Program-made: the position numbers and the translations under genes
Notes under the pieces: model-generated
The model's input: only the letters and a program-made list of their open reading frames with translations
What the model was told of the DNA's origin: nothing
The model's database searches: none
In this document: in pieces, positions 8,304-17,606 of the stretch
How the letters are laid out: each line of letters starts with the position of its first letter
Numbering within the stretch: the first letter of the stretch is position 1
Assembly (NCBI GenBank): GCA_964408945.1
Contig: CAYPBJ010000014.1
Location: forward strand, 1 to 55,728
Length of the DNA stretch: 55,728 bases
Direction of reading: 5' to 3'
Source: VMCP01 sp964408945
GTDB taxonomy: Bacteria > Bacteroidota > Bacteroidia > NS11-12g > UBA955

Positions 8304-9473
8304 ATGAATATTTCGTTTTTCGAAGATCTTCAAGATCGTTCCCTATTTCCACTCACTTTAACCCGCCCTGCAGCGCATCTTCGTGTGGGAATTATGACCA
8401 TCGCCGGTAAATGGATTCATCGGCTCAATGCGTCTTCTTGGGGATTTGAAACGCGCGAATATTTGCAAAATAAATTCCCTCGTTTACAGTCTGATAGTGA
8501 CATCAGGCTCTCTGGAAATGTACTACCTACCCCATCCCTAGTTCAAGCTGTTCTTGCATTAACTAACGGGCAGGCTTTGGTTTCTTCCGATGGACAATTA
8601 ATCGCGGCACGTTCATCAAATACCAGCATCAACGCAGCTGATTTTGAAAACCAAGTGGTTTTTAATGAGTCGTTTAGTTCCATTAAACGTCCTTACCATA
8701 TCTTCAAATTGAATGCACAAGAAATTGCCGTAGACTTTGAATTTCTCACGAACGGAAGAACCTCTGTAGAAATATCCTCAACCAACCAAATCATTGGTAA
8801 ACACCCCATCTTTTTTGAAGAGGGAGCAAAAGCCGAGTGCTGCATATTTAACACTCAAGATGGACCCATTTACATTGGAAAAAACGCTCAAGTCATGGAA
8901 GGCTCCATCATTAGAGGTCCTTTCGCCATGGGCGAAGGTAGCAATGTGAAATTAGGCACCAAAATTTACCCGGGAACCACCCTAGGCCCTTATTGCAACG
9001 TGGGCGGTGAACTAAACAATGTAGTTTTACATGGTTATTCAAATAAAGGTCATGACGGCTTCTTAGGTAACGCTGTACTCGGTGAGTGGTGCAACATTGG
9101 CGCAGATACCAACTGTTCCAACCTCAAAAACACCTACGAAGAAGTCAAAGTTTGGAACTACCACAACGAGCGATTTGATAAATCCGGTGAGCAATTCTGC
9201 GGACTCATTATGGGTGACCACAGCAAATGCGGAATCAATACCATGTTCAACACAGGCACAGTTGTAGGTGTTGGATGCAATATTTTTGGAGCGGGCTTCC
9301 CACGCCAATTCATCCAAGACTTCAGTTGGGGCGGAGCTCAAGGCATTGAACCCCACAAAATTCCTCAATTCGAAAAAACCGCCAAATTAGTCATGCAACG
9401 TCGAGGCAAAGAATACAGCGAAGCCGATCAAGAAATCATGAGGCACGTTTGTGAGGCTTACGGGTTACGGTAG
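8304..9473 (+). CDS. Alternative GlmU: sugar-1-phosphate nucleotidyltransferase / acetyltransferase
   Basis: A 389-residue protein resembling the alternative GlmU family of Bacteroidota, thought to supply UDP-N-acetylglucosamine for the cell wall. The N-terminus shows LTRPAAHLRVGIMTIAGKW, the family's variant of the nucleotidyltransferase start, in place of the classical GlmU loop. From about residue 180 to 350 there are left-handed beta-helix hexapeptides (IYIGKNAQVMEGSIIRG, VKLGTKIYPGTTLGPYCNV), the acetyltransferase fold. The ATG at 8304 is chosen because a longer frame from 8247 would run through the L31 terminator. The last five codons and the TAG stop lie inside a heptamer repeat array. 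Confidence 0.88.
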   Translation: MNISFFEDLQDRSLFPLTLTRPAAHLRVGIMTIAGKWIHRLNASSWGFETREYLQNKFPRLQSDSDIRLSGNVLPTPSLVQAVLALTNGQALVSSDGQLIAARSSNTSINAADFENQVVFNESFSSIKRPYHIFKLNAQEIAVDFEFLTNGRTSVEISSTNQIIGKHPIFFEEGAKAECCIFNTQDGPIYIGKNAQVMEGSIIRGPFAMGEGSNVKLGTKIYPGTTLGPYCNVGGELNNVVLHGYSNKGHDGFLGNAVLGEWCNIGADTNCSNLKNTYEEVKVWNYHNERFDKSGEQFCGLIMGDHSKCGINTMFNTGTVVGVGCNIFGAGFPRQFIQDFSWGGAQGIEPHKIPQFEKTAKLVMQRRGKEYSEADQEIMRHVCEAYGLR

Positions 9474-9554
9474 TTGGTAGCGGGTAGCGAGTACCGGGTA
9501 GCGGGTAGCGGGTAGCGGGATTCGGGCTACAGACTATGGACTTTGGACCATGGA
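9457..9554. repeat. Heptamer tandem array A
   Basis: About fourteen consecutive 7-bp units: CTTACGG, GTTACGG, TAGTTGG, TAGCGGG, TAGCGAG, TACCGGG, three more TAGCGGG, ATTCGGG, CTACAGA, CTATGGA, CTTTGGA, CCATGGA. The dominant unit is TAGCGGG in the first half and CTATGGA-like in the second. It lies between two convergent genes and contains the stop codons of both: TAG at 9471-9473 for the GlmU-like gene, and CTA at 9534-9536 (TAG on the minus strand) for the EamA gene. No hairpin terminator is seen nearby. Confidence 0.9.
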
Positions 9555-10448
9555 CTTATCCCTGATAAAAACATTCAATACCATACCCAATAAAACCAAG
9601 AACATCCCCGCAAACTGATAGAAGTTGTAAGTTTCTTGGAACAGCGTGATGCTGAAAAAGGTGCCCCATATGATACCTGCGTAACTGATACTCGATACCA
9701 ATCCGGTGTTTGCCTCTTGGTAGGCACGGGTCATGAAGAATTGTCCGATTTGTGTGAAAATTCCGGTTAAAAGCAACCATATCCACTGCGATGCGGTGGG
9801 CATAAACCAAGTAGATAGGCCGGTGATGGGAGCAATCAGGGAAATGGGAATGGTAACGAGGGGGAAATAAAGTACCACAACGTTGGGATTTTCAATGCCC
9901 TTGAGTCGTCTGATGGTATTGTAAGCGAATGCTGAAAAAACTGCTCCACCAAAGGCAGATGCAAGTCCTAAGGGAGTAATCGAACCAGCAATGTGGTGAA
10001 ACTGAAGTGTGCCATTGAACAATTCATGGGCAACATTCGATGTAAGTAGATTGACCATCAAAACCCCCAAAAAAGTAACTCCGAAGAATAACCATTGCCT
10101 GGAATGAACTTTTTCATCGCCGAGCCAAAGTGCAACAACGGTAGTGAAAATGGGTGATAAATAATGAATAACCAAGGCATTTGATAGCGGCATGAGCTGC
10201 AACGAATAGAAATAGCAAAGCAGTCCCATAGAACCAAAAAAGCCTCGAAGAATGAGCAAACTAGGGTTGTTTCCCCAGGGCGATTGTTTCTGCTGAATGA
10301 GGAAAACGGCAGAAATAAGTATTTGTACAAGGGCCCTAAAAAAAACGATTTCGGACACATGCATGCCCGAAATCATTTTTACGGTAACGTTCATGAACCC
10401 AAATGCCAAACTGGCGATGAGCATCATCCAGACGCCTTTGGGAATCAT
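9534..10448 (-). CDS. EamA/DMT family transporter
   Basis: A 304-residue integral membrane protein with about ten hydrophobic helices in two repeated halves of five, the drug/metabolite transporter fold. The first helices carry AFGFMNVTVKMI and HVSEIVFFRALVQ, typical of EamA domains, and the second half has a similar GIFTQIGQFFMTRAYQ. Members export metabolites or amino-acid-like compounds; the substrate cannot be told from sequence. It lies 9 bp downstream of mdh on the same strand and is probably cotranscribed. Its last residues (about DKSMVQSP) and stop fall inside heptamer array A, so the C-terminus has probably been rewritten by the repeat. Confidence 0.88.
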   Translation of the reverse strand: MIPKGVWMMLIASLAFGFMNVTVKMISGMHVSEIVFFRALVQILISAVFLIQQKQSPWGNNPSLLILRGFFGSMGLLCYFYSLQLMPLSNALVIHYLSPIFTTVVALWLGDEKVHSRQWLFFGVTFLGVLMVNLLTSNVAHELFNGTLQFHHIAGSITPLGLASAFGGAVFSAFAYNTIRRLKGIENPNVVVLYFPLVTIPISLIAPITGLSTWFMPTASQWIWLLLTGIFTQIGQFFMTRAYQEANTGLVSSISYAGIIWGTFFSITLFQETYNFYQFAGMFLVLLGMVLNVFIRDKSMVQSP

Positions 10449-10457
10449 TTTATTAGT

Positions 10458-11381
10458 TTAAAGTGCAGCGTTCATGTTGCGAACTGCGTCTGCTGACTTT
10501 GCGAATTCGGCTTTTTCAGCATCGTTTAAATCTAGGTTAACGATTTTCTCCCAACCTGACTTACCCAATATTACTGGAACACCAATGCAAATATCTGATT
10601 GTCCGTATTCGCCGTCTAAAGCAACACAGCAAGGCATCATTTTCTTTTGATCGCAAACAATAGACTGAACCAATGCAGAAACTGCTGCGCCTGGTGCATA
10701 CCATGCAGAAGTTCCTAACATAGCTGTTAATGTTGCGCCACCAACCATGGTAGAAGCTTTTATTTTATCTAGTTCTTCAGCAGAAAGGAACTGACTAACT
10801 GGAACTCCTTTATATGAAGCCAAACGAGTCAAAGGAATCATGGTAGTATCGCCATGTCCACCAATTACCATGCCGTCAACTTCAGAAGATGGAACGCCTA
10901 GTGCTTGAGATAAGAAATAACGGAAACGAGCACTGTCTAGTGCACCACCCATACCAATGATTCTGTGCTTTGGCAATCCAGAGGTTTGTTTAGCTAAGTA
11001 AGTCATGGTGTCCATTGGATTTGAAACTACAACAATGATGGCGTTAGGAGAATGCTGCAAGCAATTTTCCATCACAGTTTTTACGATTCCCGCATTGATA
11101 CCTATTAATTCTTCACGAGTCATACCAGGTTTTCTTGGAACACCGCTGGTAATTACTATTACTTCACTGTTCGCAGTTTTGCTGTAATCGTTGGTACTGC
11201 CTACGATTCGAGTGTCGAAACCGTTCAAAGCAGCAGTCTGCATTAAATCCATGGCTTTACCTTCGGCAAAGTTTTCTTTGATGTCTAACAAAACAACTTC
11301 TGATGCGAAGTTTTTCATGGCGATGTACTCTGCACAGCTCGCGCCGACATTTCCTGCTCCAATTACGCTGATTTTGCTCAT
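10458..11381 (-). CDS. mdh: Malate dehydrogenase (LDH-like type)
   Basis: A 307-residue NAD-dependent enzyme converting malate and oxaloacetate in the citric acid cycle. The N-terminus has the Rossmann motif VIGAGNVGAS (residues 5-14). VSNPMDTMTYLAK is the conserved loop near the NAD site, and GGHGDTTMIPL contains the catalytic histidine. The active-site arginine loop PRKPGMTREEL is present; the Arg before KPGMTR marks malate rather than lactate specificity. The ATG at 11381 is used; an upstream start at 11411 would overlap the -7 box at 11409-11416. The EamA exporter follows 9 bp later. Confidence 0.96.
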   Translation of the reverse strand: MSKISVIGAGNVGASCAEYIAMKNFASEVVLLDIKENFAEGKAMDLMQTAALNGFDTRIVGSTNDYSKTANSEVIVITSGVPRKPGMTREELIGINAGIVKTVMENCLQHSPNAIIVVVSNPMDTMTYLAKQTSGLPKHRIIGMGGALDSARFRYFLSQALGVPSSEVDGMVIGGHGDTTMIPLTRLASYKGVPVSQFLSAEELDKIKASTMVGGATLTAMLGTSAWYAPGAAVSALVQSIVCDQKKMMPCCVALDGEYGQSDICIGVPVILGKSGWEKIVNLDLNDAEKAEFAKSADAVRNMNAAL

Positions 11382-11408
11382 AAATGATGGTATTTTACTA
11401 AGGTTCCG

Positions 11409-11416
11409 CAAAATTA
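11409..11416 (-). promoter_or_regulatory. Promoter -7 box (TAATTTTG) for mdh
   Basis: The minus strand reads TAATTTTG, 27 nt before the mdh ATG at 11381, in the divergent region shared with the arginine decarboxylase gene. The -33 element is not clear. Confidence 0.55.
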
Positions 11417-11480
11417 CAACTTTAGAGTATTAAATTTTTGCATTTATTGCAAATTCATAAAAAGAAGAATCTAATTGAGT

Positions 11481-11488
11481 TATCTTTG
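11481..11488 (+). promoter_or_regulatory. Promoter -7 box (TATCTTTG) for arginine decarboxylase
   Basis: TATCTTTG lies 32 nt before the ATG at 11521 and matches TAnnTTTG exactly. The nearest upstream TTG is further away than usual, so only the -7 element is claimed. Confidence 0.6.
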
Positions 11489-11520
11489 CATTTCAAAAGC
11501 AATCCAACTCACTTAGATTA

Positions 11521-12918
11521 ATGAAAAATAAGTACATCGACTTAATCCAACAGACTTTCGATTTTCCAATTTCCGAGTTTGACTTGGACGATAATGGACA
11601 TCTTTACTTTCATGATATTCCGCTGATGGAATTAATTAAACAGTACGGAACACCATTAAAATTCACCTACTTACCAAAGATATCTGAGAATATTAAACGA
11701 GCTCGATCTATGTTTAATGTGGCAATTGCTAAGGCAGATTACAAAGGGAAATACTACTATTGCTACTGCACTAAAAGCAATCACTTCCAACATACTCTAG
11801 ACGAAGTATTGAAAAACGATGTTCATATTGAAACTTCTTCGGCGTTTGATATTAACATCATTGAAACTCTTGAAGAGCAAGGCAAATTGACCAAAGACCA
11901 CTATGTTGTATGCAATGGATTTAAAAAAGAGAACTACATTGAGAACATTGCTGGACTTATAAACAACGATTGGAACAATGTTATTCCTGTTTGCGACAAC
12001 CAAAGAGAGATTAGTTTACTTCAAAGTTTTACAGACAAAGAATTCAAATGCGGAATCCGAATTGCAGCTGAAGAAGAACCCAAATTTGAATTCTACACCA
12101 GCAGATTGGGAATTGGTTACAAAGACATCTTACCTTTCTATCGGTCTCACATAAAGAACAATAAACAAGTTAAATTGAAGATGTTACACTTCTTCATTAA
12201 CACTGGCATTTATGACACTGCATATTATTGGAATGAGCTACATAAGTGTTTGAGAGTCTACATTGAACTGAGAAAGGAATGTCCGGAGTTAGACACATTG
12301 AACATTGGTGGAGGATTCCCCATTAAAAATTCATTGAGCTTCCAATACGATTATGATTACATGGCCACTGAAATTGTGAGTCAAATCAAACAAGTTTGCG
12401 AAGAGAATAACATTCCTGAACCAGACATTTTTACAGAATTCGGCTCATTTACCGTAGGTGAAGCTGGTGGTGCCATCTTCTCAGTTTTAGATCAAAAAGC
12501 TCAGAACGATCGTGAAAAATGGAACATGATTGACTCAAGTTTCATGACCCAATTACCCGATGCATGGGCCATTAATAAAAAGTTTATTATGTTGCCTATC
12601 AATAGGTGGAATGAAGAATATGAGCGTGTATTGTTGGGTGGAATCACTTGTGATAGTGATGATTATTACAACTCTGAGCAACACGTGAATGCTATTTATT
12701 TACCTCAATTTGAAAAGGAAGACCCGCTTTACATTGGATTCTTCCATACGGGAGCTTATCAAGAGAGCATTGGGGGCTACGGCGGTATTCAGCACTGCTT
12801 AACACCTGCGCCGAAGCATGTCATTATAGATAGAGACGAAAATGGCGATTACTTTTTCAAAATGTTCTCCAAAGAGCAGAGCTATAAAAGCATGCTAAAA
12901 ACGTTGGGATATTTTTGA
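11521..12918 (+). CDS. speA: Arginine decarboxylase, PLP fold type III
   Basis: A 465-residue enzyme of the alanine-racemase-fold decarboxylases, resembling the Bacteroidota form of biosynthetic arginine decarboxylase, which makes agmatine for polyamines. The PLP lysine is in YYYCYCTKSNHF (Lys85). The glycine loop LNIGGGFPIKNS and the TEFGSFTVGEAGG segment bind the cofactor phosphate. The C-terminal CDSDDYYN motif carries the second active-site cysteine and aspartates. It is shorter than the roughly 630-residue E. coli SpeA because it lacks that enzyme's extra domains. No agmatinase or agmatine deiminase lies next to it here. Its 3' end overlaps the convergent symporter gene by 24 bp. Confidence 0.88.
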   Translation: MKNKYIDLIQQTFDFPISEFDLDDNGHLYFHDIPLMELIKQYGTPLKFTYLPKISENIKRARSMFNVAIAKADYKGKYYYCYCTKSNHFQHTLDEVLKNDVHIETSSAFDINIIETLEEQGKLTKDHYVVCNGFKKENYIENIAGLINNDWNNVIPVCDNQREISLLQSFTDKEFKCGIRIAAEEEPKFEFYTSRLGIGYKDILPFYRSHIKNNKQVKLKMLHFFINTGIYDTAYYWNELHKCLRVYIELRKECPELDTLNIGGGFPIKNSLSFQYDYDYMATEIVSQIKQVCEENNIPEPDIFTEFGSFTVGEAGGAIFSVLDQKAQNDREKWNMIDSSFMTQLPDAWAINKKFIMLPINRWNEEYERVLLGGITCDSDDYYNSEQHVNAIYLPQFEKEDPLYIGFFHTGAYQESIGGYGGIQHCLTPAPKHVIIDRDENGDYFFKMFSKEQSYKSMLKTLGYF

Positions 12919-14373
12919 TGTAAAGTAGTAACCCAAGAAGGACAAAAGTCCGTTTAGCATCAACAATTCAAAACCGAATTGATACTTAAGATTCAAAGGA
13001 TCTATTCCTAAAAATCCCGAAACAAAAGAATTATTACCCAAATACCAACAAAGAAGCGGCACAGTTAGACTGACTAGCAGTACTGCTTTGGAGTTGGTAT
13101 TTGTTTTAGTAAATATGCCTAATGCAAATAAGCCAAGCAGTGGTCCGTAGGTATAATTCGCTAAACCCAAAACCACATCAATCAGTGCACCAGAAGAGTA
13201 TTTGTAGAATCCCATGATTGCTAACAGAAGCAATACTGCGAAGAAACCGTGCAAGACTCTTCTATATAATAGCTTTTTAGAGTCAGACAGTGAAGCGTTG
13301 GCATCCAAATTCAATAAATCAAAATAGGTGCTCGTGGTTAAAGTAGTTAGCACTGAATCTGCACTTGAAAAGGTTGCCGCAGAAAGCCCTAAAACAAATG
13401 CCATACCAGCGGCAGGTCCAAGATGCCCTAAAGCGATGGTTGGAAAAAATTGATCTGTTTCTTCAGGAAAAGAGCCTAATTGCGTAAAAAACTCAATCAT
13501 TACAGCCCCTAAACTCAAGAATATCACATTCACAAAAACCACAATAAAAGCGGTGCTTATCATGTTCTTTTGGGCTTCTTTGAGAGACTTGCAACTTAAA
13601 TTCTTTTGCATCATGTTTTGATCTAAACCCGTCATTGCAATGCACATAAATGCCCCACCTAAGAAGTGCTTCCAAAAGAATGAATTACTGTAAAAATCTG
13701 AATTAATAATAGATGCATGAGTTGATTTATTCAATATTTCAAACAAACCAACAGAACTCAAAAGCTCAGAATTGAGTAAAGCGATAACGGTAAATAGCAA
13801 TCCGCCGATAAGAAAGGTACTTTGAATAGCATCAGTGAATACCAAAGTTTTAATTCCACCTTTAAAGGTATAAGCCAAAATCAACAGAATAATTACAGCT
13901 ACTGTTATGAAAAATGGTACTCCAAGTGGCTCAAATAAAAACTTTTGAAATACAATGGCAGTCAAAAATAGTCTACCTGCAGCACCAAGTAATCGACTTA
14001 CAATAAAGAAAAATGAACCCGTTCGTTGCTCAACGACTCCAAAACGTTGCTCTAAATAGGTATAAATTGAGGTTAAATTGTGTTTGTAATACAACGGTAG
14101 CAACCAATATGCTATGGCCAAATAGCCTATGAAGTAGCCAAAAACTACTTGCATGTAATAAAAGTTGGATTTATAAACAGCACCAGGAACGGAGATAAAA
14201 CTGACTCCGCTCATGGAATCTGACAACATTCCCAAGGCTACCATCCACCATAAACTTTGTTTGTTTCCTAGGAAGTAACTATCGTTGTTGGCTTTTCGGC
14301 CGGTGACATAACCAATTCCTAAAAGGATTAAAAAATATGAACTTAGTCCAATGAGTATGAGCGTTGGGGTCAT
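12895..14373 (-). CDS. Sodium:solute symporter (SSS family)
   Basis: A 492-residue polytopic protein with about thirteen hydrophobic helices. The conserved SSS features are GYVTGRKANNDSYFLGNKQSLWW near the N-terminus, LGMLSDSMSGVSFISVPG in the second helix, and GLSAATFSSADSVLTTLTTS in the eighth, where sodium-site residues lie. The family imports sugars, amino acids, carboxylates or nucleosides with Na+; the substrate cannot be assigned. It is the last gene of a minus-strand block. Its ATG overlaps the stop of the 824-residue gene by 4 bp, so translation is probably coupled. Confidence 0.9.
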   Translation of the reverse strand: MTPTLILIGLSSYFLILLGIGYVTGRKANNDSYFLGNKQSLWWMVALGMLSDSMSGVSFISVPGAVYKSNFYYMQVVFGYFIGYLAIAYWLLPLYYKHNLTSIYTYLEQRFGVVEQRTGSFFFIVSRLLGAAGRLFLTAIVFQKFLFEPLGVPFFITVAVIILLILAYTFKGGIKTLVFTDAIQSTFLIGGLLFTVIALLNSELLSSVGLFEILNKSTHASIINSDFYSNSFFWKHFLGGAFMCIAMTGLDQNMMQKNLSCKSLKEAQKNMISTAFIVVFVNVIFLSLGAVMIEFFTQLGSFPEETDQFFPTIALGHLGPAAGMAFVLGLSAATFSSADSVLTTLTTSTYFDLLNLDANASLSDSKKLLYRRVLHGFFAVLLLLAIMGFYKYSSGALIDVVLGLANYTYGPLLGLFALGIFTKTNTNSKAVLLVSLTVPLLCWYLGNNSFVSGFLGIDPLNLKYQFGFELLMLNGLLSFLGYYFTSKISQRF

Positions 14374-16844
14374 TTTAATTTTTTGGGTTTTTGCAATAGA
14401 ATTTTATAGAGCAATTCAGGAGTATTTATATCCCCAGGAATCAACCGCATATCTATGTAGGTTAAAGTATAGGGTGCAAGTTGAAGTTTCTGCAGTTCAT
14501 CACCGCCAATTCCATAGATTCTATTTTTTTGATCTCGAACTAAAATCATTTCAATTTGAGAAGGATTGAATGGCAATCTATATCTGTCTGAAGCGGAGAA
14601 GGCTACAGATCCAGTGGGTTTATTTAATGAAACTATAACTTCCTTGACTTTTAAAGGAATCTTGCCCGTTTCACAAAACACCAATTCCAATCTATATTCA
14701 CTGGAAATAGTGTCAGGTGCAGCCATCATAAATGTGCCAGCACTTCTAATAGAAAACTCATACCGTTTCTTAGTTGATTTGATTGCGGCCGCACTGCCTA
14801 ATAATAATGAACTCGAAAACTGTACTTGCCTAGTATTTTCAGCTTCGTTCAAATTTTTAAGTGCAAGTGCTTTTTGAGATTGAATATTTAAATACTTTGA
14901 TAAGGAACTTTCAAATTTCTTTTGTAGAATCAACTTTTCAGAATTGTTTAAGAAAGGTAAATCTTTAGGCTCTGTAACGTTGAGTGACCAATATCCATCG
15001 GTACATTTTAAATTCAATGTTAATAATCCATTGCTTCTATAAATCTGTATATCGATGATTCTGTGATCTTTAAAAAAAGTTTTTACAGCTGCTATTCCAT
15101 TGTCGGTTTTAAGTGCTAAATTGAATTCTTCAAAAGATTTTAATTCTGGAAACAGTACTTGAGTCCTATCAAAAAGTTGCAAGTAGACGAATGATTTTGA
15201 TGGAGCGGGTATGGTTCGCACTTGAATGAGAGGTTTTCCTCTGAGTATTTTTCGAAATTCTTTGGTTCCCGCTGGTAGTTGATCTGATATTCTCACCCAA
15301 AACTTGGGAAAAGGACTAAAATACAAGGCTGTTTTATGGGGAGGGATTAAATAGGCATAATTGAAATGTTCAAAACACTCCTCTAAATTTAAGCGTTCGC
15401 TGTTCACAGCAATACCCTCTGCGGAAGGTTGTTGGGCTATTTGGTAAAAGTCGATTTTTTGCAGCTGATCATCTGAAAATTCATAATCGTAATCATAATG
15501 ATTTTCCCATTTCTGCTTAAGCGAATTCCAAGCATAAAATTGGGCAGCCTCAGACTTGTTTCCAATAAATCTCACTTGGATAAAATATCCATCTCTAACA
15601 TTTAATTCATTGAGGGTATTAATTTCATAGAATCGAATATCAACTACACCGACAGAATTGAAAATTGGAGAAGATGCAGGATTTGAAGTTGACAAGCCGT
15701 TTGCAGCACGTTCGTCTTCAGTCTGAGCAAAACGAATAGCCACTAAATAATCGCCATTAAATGCAGCTTTATCTTTATAAGATAAAGCCCCTTTCGGGAC
15801 AATCACAGCCACTCTTTGATCGCCAAGAAATCGTTGGGTTTTTTCTGAATTTCCAATGAACACGTACCTTCCGTTGGAATAATTTTTTAGGTAATTGTCT
15901 TTTTTGTTGGGGGCAATGTCTACTAACTCATTATGAGTCAAATTTTTATTGGCAATTCCAAAATCAAAAGCCGCAACAAAGTCGAGTTGATTTTCATCTT
16001 CATCAACCGTTGAATTGGGTATATCTGCTGACTCAATGTGAAACAATTTTTGTAAATATTCCAATTCAACAGAAGAAAGTGTTGGTGTAGCCGATTCATA
16101 CTTAACGGTAATTTTGGGAAACCGATACACCATTTCGCCGAGTTCCAACAACGATTGACCTTGCTCAATGGAGGTAAAATCAATCACTGTTAGCGATTTG
16201 AGTTTCCTTATTTTTTTTATTTCTACAGGGATATCTTTAACAGAAGACACTGAAATTCCCAAGGAAATCAATTTTGGCGAAGAAACGATGGCAGCATTGA
16301 TGCATTGCTTGGTTGTTTCGGCATCAAAATCCCCCAAAAGAATCAATGATTTGAGTGACTTCCAATAGCTGAGAAATTCCCAAGACTCTGGAACAGACTC
16401 AAAATGCAAAGTCACATTTTGAAGATATTTCCATGCACTATTAAGTAAAAAAGCCTCTTCCCTATTTGCCGGAACATGCAAATAAATGGATGGAATCCAT
16501 TCCAAAGATTGGATGTCGGCGTCTGATAGAATACCTTGAAATTCAATCAATTGAACTTCATCCAAACCGTCTAATGATGACGCAACTTTTGCAACTTCTG
16601 CAATGTCAACTGCCCCTTGAACTTTTAGTACTTCAACATGTTTAAAAGCTACAATATTTGACTGAATTACTTTTAAATCACTTCGTGAAGCAACAATCAT
16701 TTTAGTCTGAAGGTAATTTTTAATGTTTTTTGGTGGCAAGAAAGCTTGGGCTTGAAGCCCGTTGAAGTGTCCGAACCCCAGGTTTCCCGGAACCAGAAAT
16801 CCCAAGAATCCCCAAAAAAACAGAAAAATGAACCGTTTAAACAT
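14370..16844 (-). CDS. Unrecognised secreted protein with LRR-like N-terminal region
   Basis: An 824-residue protein I do not recognise. It has a signal peptide (about residues 1-33, ending near GLQAQA). From about 45 to 260 the sequence resembles irregular leucine-rich-repeat spacing (SLDGLDEVQLIEF, WKSLKSLILLGDF, SPKLISLGISV, IRKLKSLTVIDF). The remaining 560 residues look like mixed beta domains, with a helical, Lys/Gln-rich stretch around 650-700. No catalytic motif or type IX sorting domain is seen. It overlaps the upstream NlpC/P60 gene by 8 bp and the downstream symporter by 4 bp, so all three are likely translated together. A periplasmic or surface location is inferred. Confidence 0.8.
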   Translation of the reverse strand: MFKRFIFLFFWGFLGFLVPGNLGFGHFNGLQAQAFLPPKNIKNYLQTKMIVASRSDLKVIQSNIVAFKHVEVLKVQGAVDIAEVAKVASSLDGLDEVQLIEFQGILSDADIQSLEWIPSIYLHVPANREEAFLLNSAWKYLQNVTLHFESVPESWEFLSYWKSLKSLILLGDFDAETTKQCINAAIVSSPKLISLGISVSSVKDIPVEIKKIRKLKSLTVIDFTSIEQGQSLLELGEMVYRFPKITVKYESATPTLSSVELEYLQKLFHIESADIPNSTVDEDENQLDFVAAFDFGIANKNLTHNELVDIAPNKKDNYLKNYSNGRYVFIGNSEKTQRFLGDQRVAVIVPKGALSYKDKAAFNGDYLVAIRFAQTEDERAANGLSTSNPASSPIFNSVGVVDIRFYEINTLNELNVRDGYFIQVRFIGNKSEAAQFYAWNSLKQKWENHYDYDYEFSDDQLQKIDFYQIAQQPSAEGIAVNSERLNLEECFEHFNYAYLIPPHKTALYFSPFPKFWVRISDQLPAGTKEFRKILRGKPLIQVRTIPAPSKSFVYLQLFDRTQVLFPELKSFEEFNLALKTDNGIAAVKTFFKDHRIIDIQIYRSNGLLTLNLKCTDGYWSLNVTEPKDLPFLNNSEKLILQKKFESSLSKYLNIQSQKALALKNLNEAENTRQVQFSSSLLLGSAAAIKSTKKRYEFSIRSAGTFMMAAPDTISSEYRLELVFCETGKIPLKVKEVIVSLNKPTGSVAFSASDRYRLPFNPSQIEMILVRDQKNRIYGIGGDELQKLQLAPYTLTYIDMRLIPGDINTPELLYKILLQKPKKLK

Positions 16845-17586
16845 CAGTGAAACATCTTTTAATACCAGCTAATACATGCGTTAAATTTTGATTTTCAGCA
16901 TGTTGAATACCATTGAAAGTAAACTGATCAATTCTAACTTTGCCGCTGGCATGAATGATTTTTTGTTCCTCCAAAAGGATGCCTACATGGGTAATTTTTC
17001 CTGAAGAGTTTTGAAAAAAGGCTAAATCACCGGGTTTGTGATCGCCGAAATTCACCCCATCTCCTATTTCCGCCTGTTGGTATGCATCTCTCGGAAGGGA
17101 AATTCCTCTGAACTGCGCGTAAACTTGGGTAAAGCCGCTGCAATCTATTCCAAAAATACTGCGTCCACCCCACAAATAGGGCGTATTTAGATATTGGTAG
17201 CAAAAGTCAACCCAATTATTTATTTGAGTGTAAATATGTAAATTACTCAAACAGTTGGAAGGAATTTTACTACCCGGTGATAATAAATAAGGCTGATGGT
17301 TTAATTCAATTGATGATAGTCCACTTAAAAGTCGAACATCTGAATTCCAATCAATAGATAATGCGGTTTCAAAATAGCTTACAGGAATAAAACCCAAGTA
17401 CTGATCATGCAAACATCTAACTTCTAGCCAATCATCTTGCTGGGAAAGGACTTCCGCTTTTTCACCAAACAAAAGACATGAAACCATCTCGGAAGCGCTT
17501 GATGGCTCTTTTCGCAGGGGAATCCATGATTGGTGGGCAATTTTTATGATTGCTGAGTTTGAATATTCAGTTGCTGATTCTGCCAC
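16837..17586 (-). CDS. NlpC/P60 (C40) cell-wall peptidase with SH3-like domains
   Basis: A 249-residue cysteine peptidase likely to cut gamma-D-glutamyl-diaminopimelate bonds in peptidoglycan fragments. The catalytic domain (about 120-245) shows the nucleophile in FGIDCSGFTQVY (Cys149), His200 in ITHVGILL and His212 in IIHASGKV. The N-terminal 110 residues look like SH3b modules (IPLRKEPSSASEMVSCLLFGE). No clear signal peptide is visible, which suggests a cytoplasmic recycling role like YkfC-type enzymes. The start is a GTG at 17586, because no ATG precedes residue 34. It lies 20 bp after the ferredoxin gene and overlaps the 824-residue gene by 8 bp. Confidence 0.88.
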   Translation of the reverse strand: MAESATEYSNSAIIKIAHQSWIPLRKEPSSASEMVSCLLFGEKAEVLSQQDDWLEVRCLHDQYLGFIPVSYFETALSIDWNSDVRLLSGLSSIELNHQPYLLSPGSKIPSNCLSNLHIYTQINNWVDFCYQYLNTPYLWGGRSIFGIDCSGFTQVYAQFRGISLPRDAYQQAEIGDGVNFGDHKPGDLAFFQNSSGKITHVGILLEEQKIIHASGKVRIDQFTFNGIQHAENQNLTHVLAGIKRCFTDV

Positions 17587-17606
17587 AGCACAAAGATGGC
17601 AAAAAA

